Assembly: GCA_944324165.1 (NCBI GenBank)
Contig: CALUVG010000001.1
Coordinates: 112,394-176,393, forward strand
Direction: 5' to 3'
DNA: 64,000 bases
Origin: Candidatus Gastranaerophilales bacterium
Lineage (GTDB): Bacteria > Cyanobacteriota > Vampirovibrionia > Gastranaerophilales > Gastranaerophilaceae
A model generated the notes under the pieces. It was given only the letters and a program-made list of their open reading frames with translations, had not been told where the DNA came from and ran no database searches. Position numbers and translations under genes: made by a program. Of the stretch, positions 1-13,317 are shown piece after piece; positions within the stretch are counted from its first letter, which is position 1; each line of letters starts with the position of its first letter.

Positions 1-917
1 TGCGGCAACAACCAATCGTAATATTCAGGGAATAACGTAAAATCACTTATTACAGATACCATATCCATATATGAATTTTGATGTTGTGGTTTAGTTTTTG
101 CAAAATAATCTATTATATTTAATTTGTTATTTTTTATATCTACGAGAAGATTATTAGGATTTATGGAATCTGTCTTAAATCCGATAAGTATATCATCATC
201 TGATTTTCTTGTTAAATCCAGAGTTTTTATTTGCATGGCAAGATCATCAAATACGGACTGATCCATATCTGCAATTCTGGTTACCTTGTTATAATAATCG
301 GCAGTCTGCTCTTTCGTGACAGAACGTGCCCGTCTTATTTTATTGTCCCAGATTGTATCTGACCAATCTTTTATAGAATGAGGTTCTCCTTCAACTTTTT
401 TCAAAAGAATTATTTTAAAGTTTTCCGGATGTATCCAAACAGGCTGCCCCAAATTTATATCATCAGGAAAAATATTCAGAGGGACTTCAATTGGTCTGTT
501 GGTATGTTTATTTAAGATTTTTAAAACATACTCATCAAGGAAAGGCAGATTGTATACTGTTGAATTTGCCCCCTTTCCTGATATCGGGTTATTTTCCGGA
601 TGTTCTATAGCCTGAATAAATTTTTCATAATTCTTATTTTTAGATAGCTCTTTTTTCAGAAAATCAGGCATGGATTGTGTTAACAAATTATCAGGCAAAA
701 AAGTACGGGGTTGTGGTTTTCGGCGCACCAGACAAATCCCGGCTGCGGCTAAAGATGCTGCTGTAACGGCTATTCCTGTACTTTTGTATATAATTTTCCG
801 TTTACTTTTCGCAGTATTTTTATCCGGTAAAGTTAAACTTTGATTGACCTGTACAGTTTGATAGTATCGGTTATTAGCAGAATTTATACCTGTACCGAAA
901 CTTGCTAAAACACGCAT
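1..917 (-). CDS. Kinase-like hypothetical protein, cut by the window edge
   Basis: The minus strand is open from an ATG at 917 to the window edge, giving 305 codons without a stop; the C-terminus is missing. A hydrophobic segment lies near residues 45-63 and is followed by basic residues, so it may anchor the protein. Residues around 118-135 contain GKGANSTVY and later YVLKIL, which resembles the glycine loop and lysine strand of protein kinases. Near the visible end, NPNNLLVD followed by IIDYF resembles the catalytic loop and metal-binding Asp of aminoglycoside-phosphotransferase-like kinases. No exact family is recognised. It is downstream of the FliA-type sigma gene on the same strand, with a gap of about 70 bases. 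The protein at 23102-24121 has a similar but weaker pattern. Kinase-like fold is an inference; the substrate is unknown. Confidence 0.6.
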   Translation of the reverse strand, partial: MRVLASFGTGINSANNRYYQTVQVNQSLTLPDKNTAKSKRKIIYKSTGIAVTAASLAAAGICLVRRKPQPRTFLPDNLLTQSMPDFLKKELSKNKNYEKFIQAIEHPENNPISGKGANSTVYNLPFLDEYVLKILNKHTNRPIEVPLNIFPDDINLGQPVWIHPENFKIILLKKVEGEPHSIKDWSDTIWDNKIRRARSVTKEQTADYYNKVTRIADMDQSVFDDLAMQIKTLDLTRKSDDDILIGFKTDSINPNNLLVDIKNNKLNIIDYFAKTKPQHQNSYMDMVSVISDFTLFPEYYDWLLP

Positions 918-985
918 TTAGACTCCTAAAAACTATCAGAAAACAACAGTACAATTATTTAACAAACAAAATAATTATGCAAGTA

Positions 986-1642
986 TTAATATCCATATTG
1001 TTCACGAGAATTTAAATACTCTTTAATAGAGTTCAAAGAAGCCTGAACAATACGCGTTACACGTGAAGAAGACAGTCCAACCTGTTTGGCAATATCTTTA
1101 ACCTGCATATTACGATAAAAACGATACTCAACAACAGTTCTTTCTTTTGGAGGAAGTTTGGTAATAGCTTCTCTAATCATACGTCCCAATTCTGTAATTT
1201 CGGCATTCTCATCCGGCATTGCATGTGTATCCTTGATAAAATCAAAAGGTGAATCATTATCACTTGCCGCGGCAGCTAAACCATCTATGGAAAGAATGGT
1301 TTCATATACAGCTTCTCTGACTTTAGATTTTTCATCCACTTCACCCACATCATCCGCATCATTTTCATCGTCCTGTTTATGTTTAAGAGAATACCATTTA
1401 TAACGTATTCTCAATTCATTTCTGATTGCCCATCTTACGGCAGTTGCAATATATGCCGCATTATATTTTTCAAGCTGTTCCGGAGATTTGTTTTGAACAA
1501 GTGCCTGAATTGCAAGAATACCAATTGAAACGAGTTCTTCATAGTCAACCATATGCGAAGGTATACGCCTGTATTCCACACGCGCAACCTTTTGTACTAT
1601 ATCAATATATTCTTGTAATTTATTTTTATCTTGCATAATCAT
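986..1642 (-). CDS. fliA: RNA polymerase sigma factor, FliA/sigma-28 type
   Basis: This 218-residue protein has the region 2 and region 4 layout of a sigma-70 family factor without region 1.1. The N-terminal half (about 25-90) carries the region 2 pattern, including the YEELVSIG and AVRWAIRNELR segments. The C-terminal 60 residues carry the region 4 helix-turn-helix, with LPPKERTVVEYRF followed by DIAKQVGLSSSRVTRI. The gene begins 26 bases after flhB on the same strand, which is the reason for preferring a flagellar (FliA-like) role over a general stress sigma. No clear Shine-Dalgarno precedes the ATG at 1642. A second ATG two codons in is also possible. Membership of the sigma-70 family is secure; the FliA name rests on context. 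Confidence 0.8.
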   Translation of the reverse strand: MIMQDKNKLQEYIDIVQKVARVEYRRIPSHMVDYEELVSIGILAIQALVQNKSPEQLEKYNAAYIATAVRWAIRNELRIRYKWYSLKHKQDDENDADDVGEVDEKSKVREAVYETILSIDGLAAAASDNDSPFDFIKDTHAMPDENAEITELGRMIREAITKLPPKERTVVEYRFYRNMQVKDIAKQVGLSSSRVTRIVQASLNSIKEYLNSREQYGY

Positions 1643-1668
1643 GATTCATTATAATAATATCATAAGTT

Positions 1669-2745
1669 TTACTTAATTCTACCTTTATTTGTAGTATTTT
1701 TTAAATTATATACAAACAGGAGAATTTCCGCTACAGCTTTATAAAGTTCCGGCGGTATCATCTGATTTAAATCTACCATTTTGAATAAAGCTCTTGCAAC
1801 AGGCGGATTTTCAATTACCGGTATGGCATGGTCATTAGCTATTTTTATGATTTTTTTAGCAATTAACTCTGTACCTTTAGCAATTAACATAGGAGATGCC
1901 ATTTCTTCAGCCTTATACTTCAATGCGCAGGCTATATGGGTAGGATTTGTTACAACAAAGTCAGCTTCCGGCACAGCATCCATCATACCTCTTTGCAGCA
2001 TTTGCATACGGCGTTGACGCAATGCTGCTTTTACATTCGGATCACCTTCGGTGTTTTTATATTCATCCTTAATTTCTTTGAATGACATTTTCTGATCTTT
2101 TAGAAACTTCCACTTTGTAACCCCATAATCAGCCGCCGCAATAACAAGGAATGCAATACACGCCTGAAAAATAAAATCCGTAATTAATTTTCCAAATTCA
2201 ATCATTACCGCAAAATTATTATCAATTGCGGCAAGCATCAATATGCTTTCAATATGCTTTGAATAAACACTCCAGCCTATATAACCTAATAAAACAACTT
2301 TAACAATATTCTTAAACAATTCAAAAATTGTTTTTATAGACATAATATTTTTGAAATATTTTGTCGGATTTAATTTATCTAATTTAGGCATCAAAGGAGC
2401 AGTCGCAACCAGAGGTCCGACCTGAATAAAATCCGCCATAATTGCGACAAACCACGCCAGAAAAAGTATAGGTCCGATAATCATTACAGCAGTTTTTACT
2501 GTTATAAAAAATATATAACTCAACCCGATACTGCCGAGATGCGCATTTGGTATCTGCTCATATAAAAGGGTATAAAGCTGAACAATTTGATTCCACACAA
2601 ATGGCGCAAGTCCAACAATTGCAGAAAAAAGAATAAGCAAAGACAAAGCTGTTGAAAAATCTTTAGATTTAACAACCTGTCCTTCTTTTCTTGCCTGTTC
2701 CAGTTTTCGCGGAGTTGCATCAAACTGCTTATCTTCATCACCCAT
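1669..2745 (-). CDS. flhB: Flagellar export protein FlhB (type III export switch)
   Basis: FlhB is the export-gate component that switches substrate class after cutting itself. This 358-residue protein starts with the typical short cytoplasmic segment (DATPRKLEQARKEGQV), has about four membrane segments between residues 30 and 205, and ends in the cytoplasmic cleavage domain. The self-cleavage motif NPTH is intact at residues 266-269, close to its place in E. coli FlhB. A virulence-type FlhB relative (EscU/SctU) cannot be fully excluded, but the adjacent FliA-type sigma gene downstream favours flagella. It is probably co-transcribed with that gene. No other export-gate genes (flhA, fliPQR) lie in the window. 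Confidence 0.9.
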   Translation of the reverse strand: MGDEDKQFDATPRKLEQARKEGQVVKSKDFSTALSLLILFSAIVGLAPFVWNQIVQLYTLLYEQIPNAHLGSIGLSYIFFITVKTAVMIIGPILFLAWFVAIMADFIQVGPLVATAPLMPKLDKLNPTKYFKNIMSIKTIFELFKNIVKVVLLGYIGWSVYSKHIESILMLAAIDNNFAVMIEFGKLITDFIFQACIAFLVIAAADYGVTKWKFLKDQKMSFKEIKDEYKNTEGDPNVKAALRQRRMQMLQRGMMDAVPEADFVVTNPTHIACALKYKAEEMASPMLIAKGTELIAKKIIKIANDHAIPVIENPPVARALFKMVDLNQMIPPELYKAVAEILLFVYNLKNTTNKGRIK

Positions 2746-2866
2746 TGGTGTTACCCTTCCTGATTATTATTATATCATGAATATTTATAACAAAAAATTT
2801 ATATAAAGCAGCTTTTACTGGTTTCTCTGCGCTACAGGCAGGTCCAGCTTTACCTTTTGTCATAAA

Positions 2867-2930
2867 TTGGCTTAATTTACATTGTTTGTGCTATAGTATT
2901 ATTATAAGAATAGATGATTTAAGGGGAGAA
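2867..2930 (+). promoter_or_regulatory. Putative gyrB promoter and ribosome binding site
   Basis: TTGGCT (2867-2872) and TATAGT (2892-2897) are separated by 19 bases, which is a little long for a sigma-70 promoter. A strong Shine-Dalgarno AAGGGGAG starts at 2921, seven bases before the gyrB ATG region. The ribosome binding site is clear; the promoter boxes are a moderate match only. Confidence 0.4.
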
Positions 2931-2934
2931 TTAA

Positions 2935-5424
<2,490 letters not shown>

Positions 5425-5448
5425 AATAATTTAATAAAATATATAAAT

Positions 5449-5480
5449 AATAAAGCCTCCTTTTTTAAGGAGGCTTTATT
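5449..5480 (+). terminator. Terminator after gyrB (works in both directions)
   Basis: A perfect 12-base stem (AATAAAGCCTCC and its complement) encloses an eight-base T-rich loop. It lies between the convergent gyrB and prepilin peptidase genes and can serve both. Confidence 0.9.
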
Positions 5481-5497
5481 ATAAGTCTTTAATAATA

Positions 5498-6532
5498 TTA
5501 CAGACAAATCATAAGTAAGGAAGCAATTGCCATAGCCGGACCAAATGGCAGGTAGATCATATTCTCAGGGTTGTTTTTAATACCTTTGATAATATTAACA
5601 CATGCTGTAATTCCTATAAGCGCAAGAATCACTGCTGCAATTATATATACAGTACTGTTTGAAAGCATCCCTTTGCTTTGTAAAAGTAAAAATATTGCAG
5701 CATAAATAAAGAACCCAGATAATGTGCCAAAAGTTATATAATTTTTGTTATCAAACAGCTTTTTTAAAAACAACGGTAATGTAATTATAAGTTGTATAAT
5801 AATACTTAAAATCAAAGCCATAATAAGTTTTTTCCATCCAAATACAGCCCCTATACCTGCGGCAATATAAGTATCGCCCTCGCCAAATGCTCTTGAGCCG
5901 ACAAAAAGATAACCGCTTCTTGCAAGAAGTTCCATGATAATTGTACCGGCAGCAATTCCAAGTATTGAATCAGTTAATGGATTGTTTACCAGAAAAGAAG
6001 TATTCAAAGGCAGTTTGCCGGTTGCCGCTACACTAAAATAAACAGCAAAACCGGTTATGAGTAAGGCATAAACAAGCCCTGCACCTATTAATGAATATGT
6101 ATGTGCGTCAAAAACGACTTTCTCTTTTATATCTGTAACAGCCATTACTATTAAAAGAGAAATAACTACCCATGAATAAACAGTATCAATATAATTACCT
6201 AAAGATATTCCTCCGGTTAACAATGCTGATGCTACAAAAAATTTTATAAAGGCTATTGTAAACAATATTCCGGTTAAAATTTCAATAATAGGATACTGAA
6301 TACTAATTCTACATTTGCAAAATCCGCATTTACCACCCAACAAAATATAAGATAAAACAGGAATATTATGCCACCATTTTAACTTATTGCCGCAAACCGG
6401 ACATTTTGATGCCGGAAATACAATAGATTCATTTGACAGTGCACGCAAAATTACGACATTCAAAAAACTGCCTATACATAAACCTATAATAAAAACAAAG
6501 CCTATCAACACCCAGAAGGCTGAAACATTCAT
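5498..6532 (-). CDS. pilD: Type IV prepilin peptidase (leader peptidase)
   Basis: This integral membrane aspartic protease removes the leader from type IV pilins and pseudopilins, and usually N-methylates the new terminus. The 344-residue protein has the two CxxC pairs of the cytoplasmic zinc segment (Cys44/47 and Cys69/72). The two catalytic aspartates are at Asp134 (AVTDIKEK) and in the GEGD motif at 217-220. There are about eight hydrophobic segments. Shine-Dalgarno AAGGAGA precedes the start. It begins 10 bases after the SigB/F-type sigma gene, so the two are probably one transcript. Its likely substrates include the three pilin-like proteins at 13401, 39643 and 58870. Confidence 0.95.
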   Translation of the reverse strand: MNVSAFWVLIGFVFIIGLCIGSFLNVVILRALSNESIVFPASKCPVCGNKLKWWHNIPVLSYILLGGKCGFCKCRISIQYPIIEILTGILFTIAFIKFFVASALLTGGISLGNYIDTVYSWVVISLLIVMAVTDIKEKVVFDAHTYSLIGAGLVYALLITGFAVYFSVAATGKLPLNTSFLVNNPLTDSILGIAAGTIIMELLARSGYLFVGSRAFGEGDTYIAAGIGAVFGWKKLIMALILSIIIQLIITLPLFLKKLFDNKNYITFGTLSGFFIYAAIFLLLQSKGMLSNSTVYIIAAVILALIGITACVNIIKGIKNNPENMIYLPFGPAMAIASLLMICL

Positions 6533-6542
6533 ATCTTTCTCC

Positions 6543-7316
6543 TTAATTATATTTTACTATTTCGTACATTTTACTCAATGCTTTTTTAATTCTTCTTGAA
6601 ACCTGCATTTGCGAAATACCTATACGTTCGGCAATTTCCCTCTGATTAAGGTCTTCATAATAGCTTAATTCAAGTATTTTTCTTAAATCATCAGGAAGTT
6701 TTTTTATAGCAGCTGCAAGCATTATTTTATTTTCCTTAGAATTCATTAATTCTTGATAGTCACCTGAAGGTATTTTATCTATTAAATACAATTCTTCATC
6801 CTCAGGAGAAAGACTCTGATCGAGCGATAATGTTGTTTTACAATATTCAATCTCCATTACTTCCTGTATTTTTTTCTCAGGCAGCCCCAATTCTTCAGAT
6901 ATTTGTTTAGCTGTAGGATCAGTAATTCCCTTTTCATTTAAACTTTTTATTGTATTACTAATTTTAAAAACAAGTTCCTGCAGTTCTCTCGGGGCTTTAA
7001 TCAATGAAGCTTTATCTCTCAGATAATGTTTTATTTCCCCTTTTATAAAATACGAAGCATATGTCTTAAATTTTGTATTCTTGTCAGGATCATAGAATTC
7101 AATAGCTTTAATTAACCCTATTGATCCAACCTGCAGTAAATCCTCATTAGAAATATTTGACTGAGAGGCAATACTATTAGCAATTTTTTTAACAAAAGGC
7201 ATTGATTCTTCAACAATACCTATGTGAAGCATTCTTTTCTTTTTTTTGTCTATACAGTTTTTATAAGCCACTAACAGTTCATCGACATCTATTGTCTTTT
7301 TCTCTTTATCCTGCAA
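6543..7316 (-). CDS. RNA polymerase sigma factor, SigB/SigF/SigG type
   Basis: The best start is TTG at 7316: AGAGGAGA lies directly upstream at a normal distance, whereas the longer reading from ATG 7355 has no ribosome binding site. This gives 257 residues. Region 2 (NEDLLQVGSIGLIKAIEFYD, then FKTYASYFIKGEIKHYLRD), region 3 (ELQELVFKISNTIKSL through ISEELGLPEKKI) and region 4 (LPDDLRKILELSYYEDLNQREIAERIGISQMQVSRRI) are all present. This is the order seen in stress/sporulation sigma factors of the SigB/F/G group. Its pairing with the prepilin peptidase gene suggests that it may influence pilus assembly. No anti-sigma factor is next to it. Confidence 0.9.
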   Translation of the reverse strand: MQDKEKKTIDVDELLVAYKNCIDKKKKRMLHIGIVEESMPFVKKIANSIASQSNISNEDLLQVGSIGLIKAIEFYDPDKNTKFKTYASYFIKGEIKHYLRDKASLIKAPRELQELVFKISNTIKSLNEKGITDPTAKQISEELGLPEKKIQEVMEIEYCKTTLSLDQSLSPEDEELYLIDKIPSGDYQELMNSKENKIMLAAAIKKLPDDLRKILELSYYEDLNQREIAERIGISQMQVSRRIKKALSKMYEIVKYN

Positions 7317-7453
7317 GATATCTCCTCTCTTATTTATATATAATAACATAAGCACAATAAAATTAAAAGTTTTTTAAGTTATTTTCATAAAATCAGCATG
7401 ACGAAAATATTTGTGCTAAAATTAATTTATTAAATAGATGGAGTTAATTTAAT

Positions 7454-7735
7454 ATGATTACAATAAAAGATGTTGAACATGTAGCAAAACTTGCACGATT
7501 AGAATTAACAGAAGAAGAAAAAGAGCTTTATACAAAACAATTGGGCGATGTATTAAAATATGTTGACCAGATGAATGAAGTTGACACTTCCAATGTTAAA
7601 CCAATGACTCAGGTAATAGATTTTGTTAACGTTATGAGAGAAGACAAAGTTTATTATGAATACAGCAAAGAACAATTAATGGCTAACGCTCCGGAAGAAG
7701 AAAACGGATTTTTCAAAGTTCCAAAAATCAATTAA
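7454..7735 (+). CDS. gatC: Asp/Glu-tRNA amidotransferase subunit C
   Basis: GatC is the small subunit of the GatCAB complex that converts Glu-tRNA(Gln) or Asp-tRNA(Asn) to the amide form. The 93-residue protein matches the family in length and carries the N-terminal signature VEHVAKLARLELTEEE and the later MREDKV segment. GGAG lies upstream of the ATG. It is divergent from the sigma gene and is followed by pyrG. The partner genes gatA and gatB are not in the window, so the complex is encoded at separate loci. Confidence 0.95.
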   Translation: MITIKDVEHVAKLARLELTEEEKELYTKQLGDVLKYVDQMNEVDTSNVKPMTQVIDFVNVMREDKVYYEYSKEQLMANAPEEENGFFKVPKIN

Positions 7736-7810
7736 GCAAAAAAGTTTTAAATAAAAAACGGATTATGATAGCTTAACACTAATTATGCGGCAAAAGTCGT
7801 GCAAGAGTAG

Positions 7811-9427
<1,617 letters not shown>

Positions 9428-9440
9428 AAGGAGACTATTA

Positions 9441-10175
9441 ATGCGTATTAAACAAGCCGTAAAAAAGACTCGTAGTATATTAAAGTTTGCTAAGAGCTTA
9501 TTTAAAGATAGTATGTATTTAGCGTCTGATGTTCCTATTTCAAAAGAAATTAATCATAATAATTGGCAAAACTATATTGTAAAGCTTGCGGATAAACCGG
9601 GAAATCGAGTATTAGAAGTTGGTAGCAGGGTTGTTGTTTCTAATTCAATGAGAAAACTTTTTAAGCATGCCGAGTATGTAGGATTTGATTATTATCCCGG
9701 CGAAAATGTAGATATAACAGGTGATGCACATAAATTATCATCATATTTTGATAAAAAATTTGACTTAATTTATTCTACAGCTGTATTTGAACATTTGGCA
9801 ATGCCTTGGATAGTTTCTCAGGAGATTGTTAAATTGTTAAATGTTGGAGGATATGTATTTCTGGAGACTCATTATAGTTATGCTTCACATGAACGCCCGT
9901 GGCATTTTTTTCAGTTTAGCGAAAATGCTTTAAAAGTCTTATTTAATGAAAAAATGGGGGTAAAATGTATATTGGCAGGTTGTTCTAATCCTATAAATGC
10001 TTGTTTCTCCGGTCAGGCTTCAGAGTATTTACGGTATAAGCCTATTGGAGGAATGTATTGTCATAGTGAATTTTTAGGGCAAAAAATAAAAGAGGTTTCT
10101 GACTTTAACTGGTACAATTGTACAACATCTGAAATATGTAATAATTCACATTACCCAACCTTGAATACAATATAA
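9441..10175 (+). CDS. Class I SAM-dependent methyltransferase, substrate unknown
   Basis: The ATG at 9441 is preceded by AAAGGAG just after the pyrG stop; a longer reading from 9402 overlaps pyrG and is not supported. The 244-residue protein has a basic N-terminus of about 40 residues, then SAM motif I (VLEVGSR), an acidic loop ending motif II (GFDYYPGENVDITGDAH), and motif IV-like FDLIYSTAVFEHL. This is the Methyltransf_11 type of Rossmann fold. The strong match of FEHLAMPW to methyltransferases of polysaccharide clusters hints at a sugar or lipid substrate, but nothing nearby confirms this. It lies between pyrG and a carrier gene. Confidence 0.8.
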   Translation: MRIKQAVKKTRSILKFAKSLFKDSMYLASDVPISKEINHNNWQNYIVKLADKPGNRVLEVGSRVVVSNSMRKLFKHAEYVGFDYYPGENVDITGDAHKLSSYFDKKFDLIYSTAVFEHLAMPWIVSQEIVKLLNVGGYVFLETHYSYASHERPWHFFQFSENALKVLFNEKMGVKCILAGCSNPINACFSGQASEYLRYKPIGGMYCHSEFLGQKIKEVSDFNWYNCTTSEICNNSHYPTLNTI

Positions 10176-10225
10176 CTGGTTTAATTATTTAAATTTTGAT
10201 ATAATATAAATAGTATGGAGAAGAT

Positions 10226-11608
10226 ATGGAAAATAATCAATTAAAAAAATTTACTACACCTATGTTTTTAAACTTTGCACTCGGATTTTTCGGGCTGCAA
10301 TTCGCCTGGCAGATGAGAATTATTCTATCCGGACCAGTTACTGAAAGCCTCGGAGCTTCACCATTTTTATACGGTTTAATCTGGCTTGCAGGACCATTCA
10401 CAGGCATGGTTGTTCAGCCTCTTGTAGGTGCATTGTCAGATAAAACAGTTTCTCCTTTCGGGCGCAGAAGACCTTATTTATTAGGTGGTGCATTAATCGC
10501 TGCGATAGCATTATGGATTTTTCCGAATTCTGCCAATATTGCTGATTGGATCCAAAATTTAACAGGTATACAATTGCCCGCACTGACTGCATTATTTATT
10601 GCCGCAATTATGATTTGGGTTATTGATGCCTGCATTAATATTGCTCAAGGACCTTACCGCGCGCTTGTGCCTGATGTTGTTCCGGAAGAACAATATTCCA
10701 TTGCAAATTCTTATATGAGTCTTTCTATCGGACTCGGGTCTGTTGTGGCTGCTGCTACTGCTCCATTTTTAAAGTGGGCATTTAATTATCAAATGTCTAT
10801 TACTGCCCAATTTATTATGGCTGCTCTGGCTTTCGCGCTTGCTATGCTCTGGACTTGTATTACGATTAAAGAACACCAGACCAAACGCGAAGAATTAAAA
10901 GATGTTGCTGTGGCAGAAAAACAAGAGGATACTTTTATAGATTCGGTCAAAAACTTTTTTGCCCTCTCTCCTGAAGTTTCCAAAATTTGTCTTATGCAGT
11001 TCTTTACATGGATTGGTGTAATGTGTCTGCTGATATTCTTCACGCAGTATTCTGTTCATACTATTTTTGAAGTTCCGGATCTTTCAACTGTTAGTGAAGA
11101 AGAAAGAATTTTGTTTGAAAATGCAACCCTTGTCGGTACAAATTTTTCATCCATATGTTTTGCTATATTCAACTTTATTTGTTTTGTTGTTGCTATTCCA
11201 ATCGGAGTTTTGTCAGCAAAATACACAAATAAAAAAGTTCACATAATCTCACTGCTTACAATGATTCTGGCGTATCTCGGCTTAGCTTTTGCCAAAGATG
11301 TAAAACTGGTTGCCGCATTAATGGGACTTGCAGGAATTGGCTGGGCAAGCATTTGTGCATTACCTTTTGCTATGCTTTCTCAATATATTAAAAAAGGAAC
11401 AGAAGGGTCTGTAATGGGTATATTCAACATATTTATAGCAGGTCCGCAAGTTCTGGTATGTACATTAGTTGCAGGATTTATTTCTAAATGTGCATTTTCT
11501 CAAGGTGCCGATGCCGTTAATTATCACTGGGAATACGCATTTTTAATAGGTGCTGTATGCCTTGCTTTAGCATTGTTTGTTACTAATACAATTAAAGAGA
11601 AGGAATAA
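10226..11608 (+). CDS. MFS transporter, SLC45/sugar:cation symporter type
   Basis: The 460-residue protein has about 12 predicted membrane segments. Between helices 2 and 3 it carries ALSDKTVSPFGRRRPYLL, the loop typical of the SLC45 and related sugar:cation symporters. The N-terminal segment GLQFAWQMRIILSGP also fits this group. The substrate is probably a di- or oligosaccharide, by family analogy only. GGAG lies five bases before the ATG. The radical SAM gene begins six bases after the stop, so the two genes form an operon. Confidence 0.85.
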   Translation: MENNQLKKFTTPMFLNFALGFFGLQFAWQMRIILSGPVTESLGASPFLYGLIWLAGPFTGMVVQPLVGALSDKTVSPFGRRRPYLLGGALIAAIALWIFPNSANIADWIQNLTGIQLPALTALFIAAIMIWVIDACINIAQGPYRALVPDVVPEEQYSIANSYMSLSIGLGSVVAAATAPFLKWAFNYQMSITAQFIMAALAFALAMLWTCITIKEHQTKREELKDVAVAEKQEDTFIDSVKNFFALSPEVSKICLMQFFTWIGVMCLLIFFTQYSVHTIFEVPDLSTVSEEERILFENATLVGTNFSSICFAIFNFICFVVAIPIGVLSAKYTNKKVHIISLLTMILAYLGLAFAKDVKLVAALMGLAGIGWASICALPFAMLSQYIKKGTEGSVMGIFNIFIAGPQVLVCTLVAGFISKCAFSQGADAVNYHWEYAFLIGAVCLALALFVTNTIKEKE

Positions 11609-11614
11609 ATAAGA

Positions 11615-13036
11615 TTGAGTGAAAAAGAAAAAGATACGGAAGTTAAGAAAAGAATTTTATTAATATACCCGCCTTCACCTGTTTTAAACAGAGAGGATAG
11701 ATGCCAGCAGCCGACAAAGGAGTTAATAGTAATACCTCCATTACCGCCGACTGATTTAATGTATCTTGCAGCTGTGGCTGAAAAAGCAGGACTGGAAGCT
11801 ATGATTAGAGATTACAGTCAGGAAGGTGATCTGGATGAAGATTTAAGGAATTTTCAACCGGATTATCTGGTCGCAAATGTTGCAACGCCAACCCTTGAAA
11901 ACGACCTGTCCGTATTTGAAAGAGCAAAGCTTATTTGTCCGGAAATTGTAACAATAGCTAAAGGGGCAGCATTTTTAACACTTGCAAATGAAATCCTTGC
12001 TAATCATAAAGCTCTTGATATAGTGATTATCGGTGAAGCTGAAGAAACTCTGAGAGAAATTGTATCAGGAAAATCTAAACGCTGGATATCAGGTATTTAT
12101 TACCGTGATGATTTGCTGATTAAGTTTACGGGAAAACGCCGCTTGATAGAAAAATTGGATGACTTACCATTTCCTGCGCGCCATTTAATAAACAATAAAA
12201 AATACAGAAGACCTGACAATAATGAGGTGCAAGCTGTTATAAAAGTTTCACGCGGCTGTCCTTATCATTGTTTCTTTTGTCTGGCAACGCCTGTTTCAGG
12301 GGCAAGAGTCAGAAAACGCAGTACTGATAATATTATGGAAGAAATTAAAGAATGCGTTGAAAAATATGGTATTCGTAATTTTATTTTCTGGTCTGATATT
12401 TTCAATCTGGATAAAGAATGGGTTATGGATTTGTGTCGTAAAATTATAGACAGCGGACTGGAGATAACATGGTCTGCAAATACCCGTGCAGATACTGCGG
12501 ATCAGGAAATGGCTGATGCGATGTATGAAGCTGGATGCAGTCTCGTAAGTATCGGGGTTGAAAGCGGTTCGCAATATATTTTAGACAAAATAGGCAAGAA
12601 AATTACACTTGATGATGTAAGAAAAACTGTCAAAATTTTTAAACAGGCACATATAAAAATTTATAACTATTTTGTTATTGGTCTGCCATGGGATGACGAG
12701 GAAACTATTGAAGATACAATAGATTTTGCCTGTGAACTTGACAGCGACTTTGTAAGTTTTTACACCGCAACCCCTCTTCCGGGCACAAGATTTTATAATT
12801 ATGCAAGAGAGAACGGCTTGTTTGATAATGAAACATCTTTTGAAAATGCCTATTACTATCCGGCTGTAGATACTCATTGCCTGCCTAAAGAAAGAGTTTT
12901 TGAATTACATAAACAGGCAATAAGACGTTTTTACCTGCGTCCAAAATACATCTGGAGAATGTTACTAAGCATTCGTTCACTCACTGAATTTCGTAACTAC
13001 TTCAAAGCCGGTATGAATGTTCTGATGAGAAAATAA
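11615..13036 (+). CDS. B12-binding-domain radical SAM protein
   Basis: The start is TTG at 11615, with GAGAAGGA upstream at the end of the transporter gene. The 473-residue protein has an N-terminal cobalamin-binding-like Rossmann domain (about 15-165). The radical SAM core begins with the cluster-binding cysteines in CPYHCFFC (Cys215, 219, 222), and GVESGSQ lies farther on in the TIM barrel. A C-terminal tail of about 80 residues contains RRFYLRPKYIWRML. The B12 domain lacks an obvious DxHxxG motif, so cobalamin binding may be lost. Members of this family modify lipids, phosphonates or peptides; the substrate here is unknown. It is co-transcribed with the SLC45-like carrier. Confidence 0.88.
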   Translation: MSEKEKDTEVKKRILLIYPPSPVLNREDRCQQPTKELIVIPPLPPTDLMYLAAVAEKAGLEAMIRDYSQEGDLDEDLRNFQPDYLVANVATPTLENDLSVFERAKLICPEIVTIAKGAAFLTLANEILANHKALDIVIIGEAEETLREIVSGKSKRWISGIYYRDDLLIKFTGKRRLIEKLDDLPFPARHLINNKKYRRPDNNEVQAVIKVSRGCPYHCFFCLATPVSGARVRKRSTDNIMEEIKECVEKYGIRNFIFWSDIFNLDKEWVMDLCRKIIDSGLEITWSANTRADTADQEMADAMYEAGCSLVSIGVESGSQYILDKIGKKITLDDVRKTVKIFKQAHIKIYNYFVIGLPWDDEETIEDTIDFACELDSDFVSFYTATPLPGTRFYNYARENGLFDNETSFENAYYYPAVDTHCLPKERVFELHKQAIRRFYLRPKYIWRMLLSIRSLTEFRNYFKAGMNVLMRK

Positions 13037-13043
13037 CAAAATA

Positions 13044-13277
13044 TTAATTGTTTTTGTTTCTAAAAACAATTTCATACCCGAGAGACTCTGCAATATCAGC
13101 GATTTCACTAAATCTTATTGTATTATTTTTTAGTTTATTATAAAAATTTGCATATGCATTACTGTAATGTTTTTCTTCGACTAGTTTTTGTAGAATTTTG
13201 CGAAGATTTGACCCCTTTAATATGCATAGAGTTTTAACAAAGTCAATTATACTTATGTTTTCGAATTTATAATCCAT
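13044..13277 (-). CDS. Small HTH-like protein, probable repressor of the adjacent pilin
   Basis: This 77-residue protein has the size and helical pattern of a minimal XRE-type DNA-binding domain, ending in ADIAESLGYEIVF, a common tail of such regulators. It is divergent from the pilin gene at 13401 with 123 bases between the start codons. There is no Shine-Dalgarno. Instead a -10 box (TAAAAT on the minus strand) ends six bases before the ATG, so the transcript may be leaderless. A similar small protein sits beside the second pilin (40432-40647). The DNA-binding role is inferred from the fold pattern and the position, not from a recognised family. Confidence 0.65.
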   Translation of the reverse strand: MDYKFENISIIDFVKTLCILKGSNLRKILQKLVEEKHYSNAYANFYNKLKNNTIRFSEIADIAESLGYEIVFRNKNN

Positions 13278-13283
13278 TTTTTA

Positions 13284-13312
13284 ATTTTAGCTTTTTAGTG
13301 CATAAATAACAA
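13284..13312 (-). promoter_or_regulatory. Leaderless-type promoter of the small HTH gene
   Basis: On the minus strand TTGTTA (13312-13307), 17 bases and TAAAAT (13289-13284) are followed by six bases and the ATG at 13277. Transcription would begin at or next to the start codon. It is back to back with the pilin promoter, whose -35 box starts six bases away. Confidence 0.5.
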
Positions 13313-13317
13313 ACATC

